Part shown: piece after piece, positions 1 to 9,796 of the stretch
Numbering within the stretch: position 1 is the stretch's first letter
Layout of the letters: the number at the start of each line of letters is the position of its first letter
Assembly: GCA_963662155.1 (NCBI GenBank)
Contig: OY759268.1
Location: 2,412,501 to 2,476,500, forward strand
Length of the DNA: 64,000 bases
Direction: 5' to 3'
Origin: Lamellibrachia columna
Taxonomy: Eukaryota; Annelida; Polychaeta; Sabellida; Siboglinidae
Notes under the pieces: generated by a model
What the model was told of the DNA's origin: nothing
The model's input: only the letters and a program-made list of their open reading frames with translations
The model's database searches: none
Translations under genes and position numbers: made by a program

Positions 1-59
1 CCAAAGACACAAATAAAGACTGCGATGACTGAAATTCAACGGATTTTCTAATCCTTCGT

Positions 60-425
60 TTGGATTATTATATTATGTAACACAATATTCTTCCAGTAAA
101 GCAACACACCGAAGGAACTCACCGACACGGGAACCCGGTTGTGGTCTGGCAATGCCGAAGCGGCCTTGCCTAATTTCGCGGACGTAGCCAATTCTCGCGA
201 AAAATACCGAAGAGCCTGCATCGTTTCAGCGCCACGTCAGTCAATAGTGCGATATGTTGATTACTCTCCCAACGCATGAATTGAGCAGTGTCGCATAATG
301 ACGCAGTCCGGTTGAACGAGTAGTTATATATAGCGCGGTGATTCAACGCGTTGCACAACTATCTCGGCCGTGCGCTAAATGATTGCTCGGCTACGCGATA
401 ACGATCTAGTTTTTATCACTTGTGT
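60..425 (+). repeat. Tail of a preceding duplication unit (unit 0)
   Basis: This stretch is a diverged copy of the unit tails at about 27030-27425 and 40640-41030. Shared landmarks are a run around atgccgaagcggccttg (near 152), the run gtgcgatatgttgatt (near 247), and a clustered tcggccg...atgattgctcgg block near 365-390 that is tandemly doubled in the later copies. No protein family is visible. It shows that the tandem array of units continues to the left of the window. The divergence from units 1 and 2 is much larger than between those two. Confidence 0.7.
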
Positions 426-632
426 ACTCGCAACTAGGTAACAGTCGTCAATAGCTACGTACTAAAACAACCGTTCGGCCAACTAGAGGCGAGGTAGTGT
501 AGGGAAGAGCATGCGCGCATCACGTGTCGGAGTTATGGTTTCAAGAATGGGCCGGGCACAGTACGGTTGGGGTAAACGCCTGCGCCCGTCTCAGTATTCG
601 CGGACGGAAAATAACCACTGAGGATGACACGC

Positions 633-1056
633 ACCTTGGTAGTGACCAGCCTAGGTAGTGACCAGTCTTGGTAGTGACCAGCCTAGGTAGTGAACAGCCT
701 TGGTAGTGACCACCCTAGGTAGTGACCAGCCTAGGTAGTGACCAGCCTAGGTAGTGACCAGCATTGGTAGTGACCACCCTAGGTAGTGACCAGCCTAGGT
801 AGTGACCAGCCTTGGTAGTGACCAGCCTAGGTAGTGACCAGCCTTGGTAGTGACCACCCTAGGTAGTGACCAGCCTTGGTAGTGACCAGCCTTGGTAGTG
901 ACCACCCTAGGTAGTGACCACCCTATGTAGTGACCAGCCTTGGTAGTGACCAGCCTAGGTAGTGACCAGCCTTAGTAGTGACCACCCTAGGTAGTGACCA
1001 GCCTTAGTAGTGACCACCCTAGGTAGTGACCATCCTTGGTAGTGACCACCCTAGGT
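633..1056. repeat. 16-bp minisatellite
   Basis: About 26 head-to-tail copies of ggtagtgaccagccta, with alternation between cctagg and ccttgg and between cagcc and caccc variants. No coding meaning is apparent because 16 bp rotates the frame. Confidence 0.95.
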
Positions 1057-1775
1057 GCAAGCATATGAAGGTCGGTTTGGCGTGATGTTCTGAAAAAAGG
1101 CTGACTAACTGAACGAGGAGTCCTCGTAAATCACCAGATTGTAGTAACCAACACATTAGGGTTGTCCAAGAAAGTATATAAAATGTGTTGTTGAAATGTT
1201 GTACCCTCTAATTTGGTGCCGATGGCAGAACACATTCTCCAGGACAAATTACAGTCAATGTAAACAACATTTAAATACACCTACATCACTTCATTTATAG
1301 TTTCCCGCTTATGGCTATAGGGATAATCCACAGCAAATCACCGGATGGTCAACCCACTAAATTTTCAGATCTCTTATTAAATTTTTTACAGGATATTTCT
1401 CAAACACCCATAATGAAGAAATCTCAAATTTTAGCTTCCTACTCCTAATAGTTTCGGAGCTAAAATTATTGTTGTGACCTTAAGTAGTATCCGCTTTCGC
1501 GTCATAATTTTGGGGTCATTTGGGAGGTTAAAAGAGCTTACAAACAGCAAAGACGATTATAAAGCAAATAGACAAGTCATTAGCACTGACTTATTGCGAA
1601 ACTCATGACAAATGCTTGTCAAGTGACCACGGGATGACATATCTAGACATGGATCCAACCACCCGATCCCAAACACCCGATCCCGAGGTGATCAAACAAA
1701 CGATGGTTCCACACAAAGACAAGAGTTAGAAAGCAGTGTCAACTCACATCATCTGAACATGTAGACATGTAGAAC
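1057..1775. other. Stretch with no recognised gene
   Basis: AT-rich single-copy-looking DNA between two minisatellites. No open frame with a recognisable domain, no RNA gene and no transposon end was seen on either strand. Confidence 0.5.
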
Positions 1776-3232
1776 TATGATAAAGACTGACGACCTAAAG
1801 CAATGTCTACTCCCATCATTTCAACATGTAGACCAGGTATGATAAAGACTGACGACCTAAAGCAATGTCAACTCACATAATTTCAACATGTAGACCAGGT
1901 ATGATAAAGACTGACGACCTAAAGCAATGTCAACTCACATCATTTCAACCTGTAGACCAGGTATGATAAAGACTGACGACCTAAAGCAGTGTCAACTCAC
2001 ATCATTTCAACATGTACACCAGGTATGATAAAGACTGACGACCTAAAGCAGTGTCAACTCACATCATTTCAACATGTACACCAGGTATGATAAAGACTGA
2101 CGACCTAAAGCAGGGTCAACTCACATCATTTGAACATGTAGGCCAGGTATGATAAAGACTGACGACCTAAAGCAGTGTCAACTCACATCATTTCAACATG
2201 TACACCAGGTTATGATAAAGACTGACGACCTAAAGCAGTGTCAACTCACATCATTTCAACATGTACACCAGGTATGATAAAGACTGACGACCTAAAGCAG
2301 GGTCAACTCACATCATTTGAACATGTAGGCCAGGTATGATAAAGACTGACGACCTAAAGCAGTGTCAACTCACATCATTTCAACATGTACACCGGGTATG
2401 ATAAAGACTGACGACCTAAAGCAGGGTCAACTCACATCATTTGAACATGTAGGCCAGGTATGATAAAGACTGACGACCTAAAGCAGTGTCAACTCACATC
2501 ATTTCAACATGTACACCAGGTTATGATAAAGACTGACGACCTAAAGCAGTGTCAACTCACATCATTTCAACATGTACACCAGGTATGATAAAGACTGACG
2601 ACCTAAAGCAGGGTCAACTCACATCATTTGAACATGTAGGCCAGGTATGATAAAGACTGACGACCTAAAGCAGTGTCAACTCACATCATTTCAACATGTA
2701 CACCAGGTATGATAAAGACTGACGACCTAAAGCAGGGTCAACTCACATCATTTGAACATGTAGGCCAGGTATGATAAAGACTGACGACCTAAAGCAGTGT
2801 CAACTCACATCATTTCAACATGTACACCAGGTTATGATAAAGACTGACGACCTAAAGCAGTGTCAACTCACATCATTTCAACATGTACACCAGGTATGAT
2901 AAAGACTGACGACCTAAAGCAGGGTCAACTCACATCATTTGAACATGTAGGCCAGGTATGATAAAGACTGACGACCTAAAGCAGTGTCAACTCACATCAT
3001 TTGAACATGTACACCAGGCTATGATAAAGACTGACGACCAAAAGCAGTGTCAACTCACATCATTTGAACATGTACACCAGGCTATGATAAAGACTGACGA
3101 CCTAAAGCAGTGTCAACTCACATCATCTGAACATGTACACCAAGTATGATAAAAAGACTGACGGCTTAAAGCAGTGTTAACTCACATCATTTCAACATGT
3201 AGACCAGGTATGATAAAGACTGACGACCTAAA
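1776..3232. repeat. 62-bp minisatellite with 311-bp higher-order structure
   Basis: About 23 copies of a 62-bp unit that begins tatgataaagactgacgacc and ends atgtacaccagg. Two monomer types alternate: one with cagtgtcaac and tttcaacatgtacacc, one with cagggtcaac and tttgaacatgtaggcc. A monomer with one extra T (ggtta instead of ggta) recurs at 2208, 2519 and 2830, exactly 311 bp apart. The middle of the array is therefore built from five-monomer blocks (5 x 62 + 1). The outer monomers are more diverged. A 63-codon open frame at 2958-3149 is only the repeat. Confidence 0.95.
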
Positions 3233-3333
3233 CCAGCGGAGAAAACGAGGAGTGCGGACGAACGACGACATCAAGATCATTGTTTTCGATGTTGATTCTC
3301 TGGTTGCTCTTCGCGATACTGGAGGAGTAGAGC

Positions 3334-3590
3334 TGGTGCATCTCCATGGTACATCTCCATGGTACATCTCCATGGTACATCTCCATGGTACATCTCCATG
3401 GTGCATCTCCATGGTACATCTCCATGGTACATCTCCATGGTACATCTCCATTGTGCATCTCCATGGTACATCTCCATGGTACATCTCCATGGTACATCTC
3501 CATGGTACATCTCCATGGTACATCTCCATGGTGCATCTCCATGGTACATCTCCATCGTACATCTCCATGGTACACCTCCATGGTACATCC
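3334..3590. repeat. 13-bp minisatellite open in several frames
   Basis: About 20 copies of ggtacatctccat with rare variants (ggtgcat, cgtacat). Because 13 is not a multiple of three and the unit has no stop in several frames, overlapping open frames of 90-180 codons appear on both strands with a 13-residue period. They are not credible genes. Confidence 0.95.
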
Positions 3591-4058
3591 GGCGGAACAA
3601 GGTGAGTGCATTCAAGGTGAGTCTTCTACTTTGCTCGGGTGACACATTCGGGAAGCTTAGAATATATCTACGACACGTGTCGATAGCGTTGTTCCTATAC
3701 AACCAGAGCTTAGAACATTGTCATTTAATTATAGCGATTTTGGACCAGTCGTGGTCTATCTTTACGCACAAATCTAGGTTTTCATTACGAAACACTAATT
3801 GTGCTACGTATAATTTTGCTTTGACAATACCAAGACAAGACAAGACAAGACAAGACAAGACAATACCAAGACAAGAACATTGTAATTATTAATTTTGGTA
3901 AATGCGCCACAACTTTGGAAACAGTTGGATTCAGTGGGGTATTTAGGGGGAAGGGGCAATCAGCCGTGATCCCCTATTGGCTTAATGTTTCATTCGTGTG
4001 TAACCCATTGCGCCACTACACGTAGCCTGGTAAACTAGTGGGTGACTGAACTTACTAC
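3591..4058. other. Unannotated stretch with a short CAAGA microsatellite
   Basis: A pentanucleotide run (acaag)n lies at about 3832-3876. Otherwise no gene, RNA or transposon end was recognised. Confidence 0.5.
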
Positions 4059-4548
4059 CCCTTTGCCCATCCCTGTAATCCTCCCCCTTTGTCCCATCCA
4101 CGTTTGCTCTCTCTACATTTGTCCCTCCACTTTTGTCCCTCCCCCTTTGCCCTTCCCATTTGCCCCTCCACCTTTGCCCGCTCCCCTTAGCCCCTCCATC
4201 TTTGCCCCTCCCATTTTGCCCCTCTCCATTTGCTCCTGCCCCTTTGCCCATCCCCTTTGCCCCTCCCCATTTGCCCCCTCCACCTTTGCCCTTTCTACCT
4301 TTGTCCCTGCCCTATGCCCCCTCCCCCTTTTGCCCCTCCCCCTTTACCCCCTCCCATTTGCCCCTCCACCTTTGTTCCTCCCCATTTGCCCCTCCACCTT
4401 TGCCCCTCCCTATTAGCTCCTCCACCTTTGCCCCTCCACCTTTACCTCTCCCCCTCCACCTTTACCTCCCCCCCTCCACCTTTACCTCTCCCCTTTCCCC
4501 TCCCCATTTGCACCTCCCTTTTGCCCCCCCTTTGCCCCCTCTCAAGAA
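4059..4548. repeat. Polypyrimidine minisatellite (about 13-15 bp units)
   Basis: Nearly pure C/T strand for about 490 bp, built from variants of cctttgcccctcc and ccatttgcccctcc with scattered A. Long frames rich in Pro and Leu (for example 4133-4594) are by-products. Such strand asymmetry is compatible with intramolecular triplex DNA, which is an inference. Confidence 0.9.
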
Positions 4549-4604
4549 AGTCTCCTCGCTTTGTTTCGTTAGATGGCGCCACTGTTTGACGTAAGTTGCG
4601 AAAT

Positions 4605-4693
4605 CAAGATTTAACAAGATTGCCATCCCAAACAACAAGTTCCAGATGGCAAGTGGACAAGGAAGCCATTGGCTTATCGAGAGTCCAACAATT
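4605..4693 (-). mobile_element. Solo 3' end of the CR1-type LINE family
   Basis: The reverse complement of this stretch matches the 3' untranslated end of the intact CR1 element at 19859-19950. Both read ttggactctcgataagccaa, then cttccttgtccacttgcc, then ggatggcaa and tcttgttaaatcttg. It is a severely 5'-truncated copy on the minus strand, or a short element that borrows the LINE tail. Confidence 0.8.
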
Positions 4694-4829
4694 TTCTCAT
4701 CTATGTGTAGCCCACCATTATCAGATATCTGTCAATTCTATTTAAAACATATTCACACTACTAGCATTAACACAATCATTTGGCATTTTGTTCGACTTGA
4801 CTGAAGATCGACTGAAGAAGCCAAGCTGG

Positions 4830-5085
4830 GTTGCAATAGCCTCGATTATCCAGGCTCCGTGCTGTGGTGCCACCCTTTGCAGCACACATCATTGTCTGGA
4901 TGCATTCATTGTGATGGAAATTATGTATGCATACAGATTCTGGGCGCATACATAAATAGCAAATTACGGTGTCATCCGGGCATTTGGCTAATTCATAAAA
5001 TAAGAAAACATTTATCAGTTTATACGATGCAATTGGAATTAAAGGTAAACTTTAATTATATTGACACAACTGTTCAGAGGCGCTT
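4830..5085 (+). repeat. Dispersed repeat, copy 1
   Basis: Shares a series of blocks with 24345-24575 and 37925-38160: ctcgattatccaggctccgtg, cattgtgatggaaattatgt, gtcatccgggcatttggcta, and atattgacacaactgt. It carries no coding capacity that I can recognise. A related, shorter member lies at 24838-24960 and 38415-38530. Confidence 0.7.
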
Positions 5086-5384
5086 AAAATACAACATTTG
5101 TGAAACATAATCGCCACAAAAAAAGGTTATAATAATAGTTATCAGGTAGTTTGTGTTGTATGTGAATTGATATGTACTTGAGCGAATACGTGTATTGTTA
5201 CATTCTAATCATTTGTTTGGTAGCATTAGATCTTATATTATTTCATTGTTTTGCTGACATATGTAACAATTTGATATTGAGCACATATAATTATATTTTT
5301 GTAAGACATTTTTTTTTCACATAAAACGTGGAACCTCGTAAGCTAGGGTGTATATTTTTACATTGACATAATCAGAAGTGTTAT

Positions 5385-5988
<604 letters not shown>

Positions 5989-6240
5989 AGTGCGTGTGCG
6001 TGTGCGTGTGCGTGTGCGTGTGCGTGTGCGTGTGCGTGTGCGTGTGCGTGTGCGTGTGCGTGTGCGTGTGCGTGTGCGTGTGCGTGTGCGTGTGCGTGTG
6101 CGTGTGCGTGTGCGTGTGCGTGTGCGTGTGCGTGTGCGTGTGCGTGTGCGTGTGCGTGTGCGTGTGCGTGTGCGCGTGCGCGTGCGCGTGCGCGTGCGCG
6201 TGCGCGTGCGCGTGCGCGTGTGCGTGTGCGTGTGTGTGTG
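5989..6240. repeat. (GTGTGC)n / (GCGTGC)n compound microsatellite
   Basis: About 31 copies of tgtgcg turning at about 6174 into cgtgcg, then back to tgtgcg and gtgtgt. Alternating purine-pyrimidine throughout, so Z-DNA compatible. The VRVRVR, CVCVCV and HTHTHT frames are artefacts. Confidence 0.97.
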
Positions 6241-6247
6241 TCCTTTT

Positions 6248-6356
6248 AAGGATGACAGGTGGTTGTCTTTTGGTATAAGATGACAGGTGGTTGTCTTTTG
6301 GTATAAGATGACAGGTGGTTGTCTTTTGGTATAAGATGACAGGTGGTTGTCTTTTT
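6248..6356. repeat. 28-bp tandem repeat, four copies
   Basis: Four copies of a unit reading gatgacaggtggttgtctttt then ggtataa. The fourth ends early in ttttta at the border of the LINE remnant. Confidence 0.9.
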
Positions 6357-6723
6357 AATGTTGCATACATATATAGTAATTTTGCCTTGAGCATGATTCT
6401 TGATAAATTTGTAAAAAACTAAAGTTCATCATACTTAGCAAATCCCTGTAAGCTGTGTATACTAAGCTTTTTTTTTTAACAATATTGGGAATAGCAAATC
6501 CCTGTAAGCTGTGTGTATTAAGCTTTTCTTTAACAATATTGGGAATATTATTAAGTAAAACTGGTAAATTATGCCGAAGACATTTCTGTGCAAATTCGTG
6601 TTTATTTTTATAAGTATATATTTCATTCTTGATTCGTGTATCATAATTATGTATGTCATAGTTGAAGATTATCCTCCAGTTTTGTAAATAAACTGGTAAA
6701 TCGTTATGTACATATTTATACAA
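6355..6723 (-). pseudogene. C-terminal end of a LINE ORF2 with a small internal duplication
   Basis: The minus-strand frame of about 122 codons reads NYDTRIKNEIYTYKNKHE, then AQKCLRHNLPVLLNN, then THSLQGF. This is the layout seen at the extreme C-terminus of many non-LTR retrotransposon polyproteins (YNTR... KH ...P..LN...P). The plus strand shows a tandem duplication of about 56 bp (6437-6548, agcaaatccctgtaagctgtg twice) that lies in this remnant. The element is truncated and presumably inactive. Confidence 0.6.
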
Positions 6724-7107
6724 ATTTTTGTTTCATTTAAGAATGTCATCTACTCTTAACATGCTGAGTTTTTTATGGAGTGGCTCTGTGTGGGAGTTAT
6801 AATTACTTAAGGTAATAATTCTTAAAGCCTTTTTGAAGTTTTATTATTCTATTTGATTGAAAGCAGCTGCGTCAGATCTCGGAAACAGTGGTGTTGTATG
6901 ACAGCATCCTGCAGCTACGTCATATCGTCAATGGTGTTATATGACGACATCGGGCAGCTTGCTGTTCACGAAACCTCTGCTGACTCATTAAATGCCACCT
7001 TGTATTTCCACAATGCATGCTCACTTCTTTTCATCGTTATTGTATTATTCCTATTTCATATATTTGATATAGGGCTGCATTAGGATAGCTCTCCCACTTC
7101 GGCTACT

Positions 7108-7160
7108 CTGATAGTATTCTCTGATAGTATTCTCTGATAGTATTCTCTGATAGTATTCTC
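7108..7160. repeat. 13-bp tandem repeat, four copies
   Basis: Four copies of tgatagtattctc in the head segment of unit 1. Units 2 and 3 have a single related motif (tgatactattcac). Confidence 0.85.
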
Positions 7161-7355
7161 ACTTTGCTTACTCTGTATTAGGACAGATCTCTCACGTTTT
7201 CATCAGAATGCAATATATAAGTTCTAGTATTCACAGATAACTAATAGTGGCGCATTTAACTGGTGAACAAAAGACATTAATTTTTTTTCTCGTGATTGAT
7301 GAATACATTTATTTTACTCTATATAGTTTTTTACTCGGTGTTAGAATAAACACAA

Positions 7356-7359
<4 letters not shown>

Positions 7360-7427
<68 letters not shown>

Positions 7428-7480
7428 TATAGGGAGGGAGAGAGAGAGGGAGGGTGGGTGGGAGACAGAGAGAGAGAGAG

Positions 7481-7555
<75 letters not shown>

Positions 7556-7742
7556 GGAGAGAGAGAGACGGAGAGAGAGAGAGAGAGAGAGAGAGACGTA
7601 GATAGAGAGAGAGACGGAGAGAGAGAGAGAGAGAGGGTTGCAATGATGGGCAACTTTTTTTAAGTGATAGTACGTTTTCATGTGTGTCTGTGTGTGTGTG
7701 CGTGCGTGCGTACGCGCGCGCGTGCGTGCGTGCGTGCGTGTG
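7360..7742. repeat. Compound microsatellite (TA)n-(GA)n-(GT/CGTG)n
   Basis: (TA)n at 7360-7424, a GA-rich tract with cggaga interruptions at 7433-7635, and (GT)n/(CGTG)n at 7681-7742. At the corresponding place units 2 and 3 carry different TA/CA/GT compounds. The site is a hotspot of repeat turnover. Confidence 0.95.
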
Positions 7743-7744
7743 TC

Positions 7745-8410
7745 AATTGTGTGAATTATTGGTTTAGATAATAGAGAAAAGACAACGAAACGTCCTTACG
7801 AAAACGGATCCATTAAAAAAATACTAACAACAATATTGAATATCTGATGATATGCTGGATCGCTGCTCTGGATAAGAGAACCGTCGAGATTCAGTATGAT
7901 TATACAAGTAACCTCTACAAGTACCTCAAGTACAAGTAACCTCTACAAGTAACCTCTGGTTGAACGCGCCTGACGTCCGTATTTTGTAAGTTACAAATGA
8001 TGTTTTATGTTGCTATACATGTTTTAATAAAAATATTGTTTTCAATGTTTTAAAAAATTTCTACGATCTCAGCTTTCATGGTTTCAAGACATTTGACAAT
8101 AGTCTTATGTTTCTGAAATATGATAATATTTGTAGTTTATTCTACTATTGACATTGCAATTAATTAGATCACACATGCGTGTTTCCTTGTTCGTCTTGGG
8201 TAGAGATTTAATTAGCAGTAATGACAATCAGACACATTGATGGTACATAGTTCTCATTGTGAACGGCAACGTGACAACAATTGACGTTCACTACACTACT
8301 TGAATCAATCAATTTGCTGGCAGGGAGCCAGTTCTTAGCGTTACATCGTGTTCGCGCTGTTGTCCGGGGTGTTTCAAGGGCTAATAAACGCCTTAATAAA
8401 CAACACTGTT
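7745..8410. other. Unit-1-specific stretch, no gene recognised
   Basis: AT-rich DNA absent from units 2 and 3, where a microsatellite runs directly into the LINE fragment. A short duplication of tacaagtaacctc occurs near 7905-7955. No coding family was seen. Confidence 0.45.
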
Positions 8411-8416
8411 CTTGGA

Positions 8417-8471
<55 letters not shown>
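8417..8471. repeat. (AGGC)n microsatellite
   Basis: About 13 copies of the tetranucleotide aggc. The frame through it reads GRQAGRQA and is an artefact. Confidence 0.95.
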
Positions 8472-8479
8472 AGTGGGTG

Positions 8480-8850
8480 CACAACTGATATCGTACTGGC
8501 AAGAGAAACTGAACCAGTTGCTATCATCATCTTACAAGAAGCGTCAGACATCCCAACTGGAAGGAGAGAGGGAGGTTACGTTGGCAGCGGACACGGGACT
8601 AGTGGCGGTGCCGGAGCTGATTGAACCCAGTGCTGCTTTTAATACAATCGACCACTAAATTTGAGTTGTATGGAAAGCAGATTCGGCGTGAGTGTTTCCA
8701 CATTAGCATGGTTTGTTTTCAATATGTCTAAAAGGTTTCATTACGTTCGTGTTGGAAGGCACACCTCAAGCGAGACGCCACTTTATACGAAGTGTCACAA
8801 CGATCTGTGCTGGAGCCGTTGTTATTCTCCGTGGCAACACTGATTTGTTC
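8480..8850 (+). pseudogene. LINE reverse transcriptase scrap (motifs A to B)
   Basis: The frame ending near 8658 reads PSAAFNTIDH, close to the non-LTR RT motif A (LSAAFDTIDH, with the catalytic Asp replaced by Asn). After a stop it continues as SRFGVSVSTLAWF..NMSKRF..VRVG. It ends near the region equivalent to GVPQGSVLGPLLF, which is clearer in the sister copy at 29230 ([12 protein letters not shown]). This is an old L2/CR1-like fragment. Units 2 and 3 keep only its second half. Confidence 0.65.
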
Positions 8851-9094
8851 GAAGTAATCGCAGTGAGTAAATGCGTCAGTTAATGTGCAGATCGGAAGAC
8901 GTATTTCGTCATAACACATAATTGTGGCTGAACTCAAGTTAGCTGAAGCTCAACTCTTGTGAAACATACCTTATTATTGTTGACACGAAACTACAACGAA
9001 ATAGGGGTATGAACCACTTTCCGGTTGACACTGATACAACCCCGTTATATATCCTTCGTATTCTAGGTGTTGTCTACAACGTATTGACTTTACT

Positions 9095-9236
9095 ATAACT
9101 ATTATGTTGATATATGCGCTGGACCACGTGACAGCGTCGACAGTATTAATAAGACGCGACCGCACCCGCTCGGCCTGTGACAACGAGACAGCAGCAGTAG
9201 CAGTTGCAGTAGCAGTAGCAGTAGCAGTTCGAATCA
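9095..9236 (+). promoter_or_regulatory. Candidate promoter and first noncoding exon of GPCR copy 1
   Basis: This block is nearly identical in front of all three GPCR genes, and a diverged inverted copy lies at 63840-63965. It holds gatatatgcgctggac, a palindromic E-box CACGTG at 9125-9130, then tattaataagacgcgac, a GC-richer stretch and a cagtag run ending at a GTAAGT donor. The start of transcription is inferred, not seen. Confidence 0.45.
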
Positions 9237-9550
9237 GTAAGTTTCTCTAGTGGACGACATCGGTTGCAAAAGAAGTGACAATGATATTCCAGATTTAAGT
9301 GTTCAGTTGAAAAGCAGAAATAAACAATGAACCACGTGACATCAGCAACAACAGATCGAAGCAGAAGAGGAAACAATGTGTAATGCAAGATTCAGCCGGT
9401 CACTTGGCAATGAGATTGGCTTCCTGTTTCAACGTAACCATCACAGCATTGTTGGCGCCATCGGTTTAACATCGTCAAGCGTTGAGTAAGTGATTCAGTT
9501 TGATTAGCAGTTTTCTCGCGGTCAGTAATGATCGACATTTTATTGTGCAG
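9237..9550 (+). other. Candidate 5'UTR intron of GPCR copy 1
   Basis: A consensus donor GTAAGT begins at 9237. A consensus acceptor, ttttattgtgcag followed by G, ends at 9550. Both sites are kept in copies 2 (29661-30023) and 3 (42953-43266) although the sequence between them varies. A second GTAAGT near 9486 is not conserved in copy 2. Splicing is inferred only. Confidence 0.4.
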
Positions 9551-9601
9551 GTGAACAACAGCGAAGTGGCCTAATTGTCCAAGGTTGACACGCCGAGTTG
9601 T

Positions 9602-9718
9602 ATGGACGTAACGGCATTGTTTACTACGGCGTTACGAACATTGTTCACTACAGCGTTACGAACATTGTTCACTACAGCGTTACGAACATTGTTCACTACG
9701 GCGTTACGAACAAACTGA
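9602..9718 (+). CDS. Upstream ORF in the GPCR leader, copy 1 (38 codons)
   Basis: An ATG at 9602 opens a short frame, MDVTALFTTALRTLFT..., that runs through four copies of a 24-bp repeat (eight residues, TALRTLFT). It ends at TGA exactly 78 bp before the receptor ATG. The same ORF occurs in front of copies 2 (two repeats) and 3 (four repeats). Repeat-to-repeat and copy-to-copy differences are TTT/TTC and ACA/ACG, all synonymous. It could be a regulatory uORF. Translation is not shown, and the ATG context is weak apart from G at +4. Confidence 0.4.
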   Translation: MDVTALFTTALRTLFTTALRTLFTTALRTLFTTALRTN

Positions 9719-9796
9719 CTGACGATAATCGTAACTCGTTACTACGTTAAAACGAAAGAAAGACCAATAAAGCTATACGGTCGTCATATACATTTT

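Noticed and set aside
3174..3702. Overlapping repeat proteins on both strands (HGTSPWYIS, HGDVPWRCT)
   Set aside because: Six-frame artefact of a 13-bp repeat.
4133..4594. Proline/leucine-rich protein of 153 residues
   Set aside because: Product of the polypyrimidine repeat. No start context or conserved domain.
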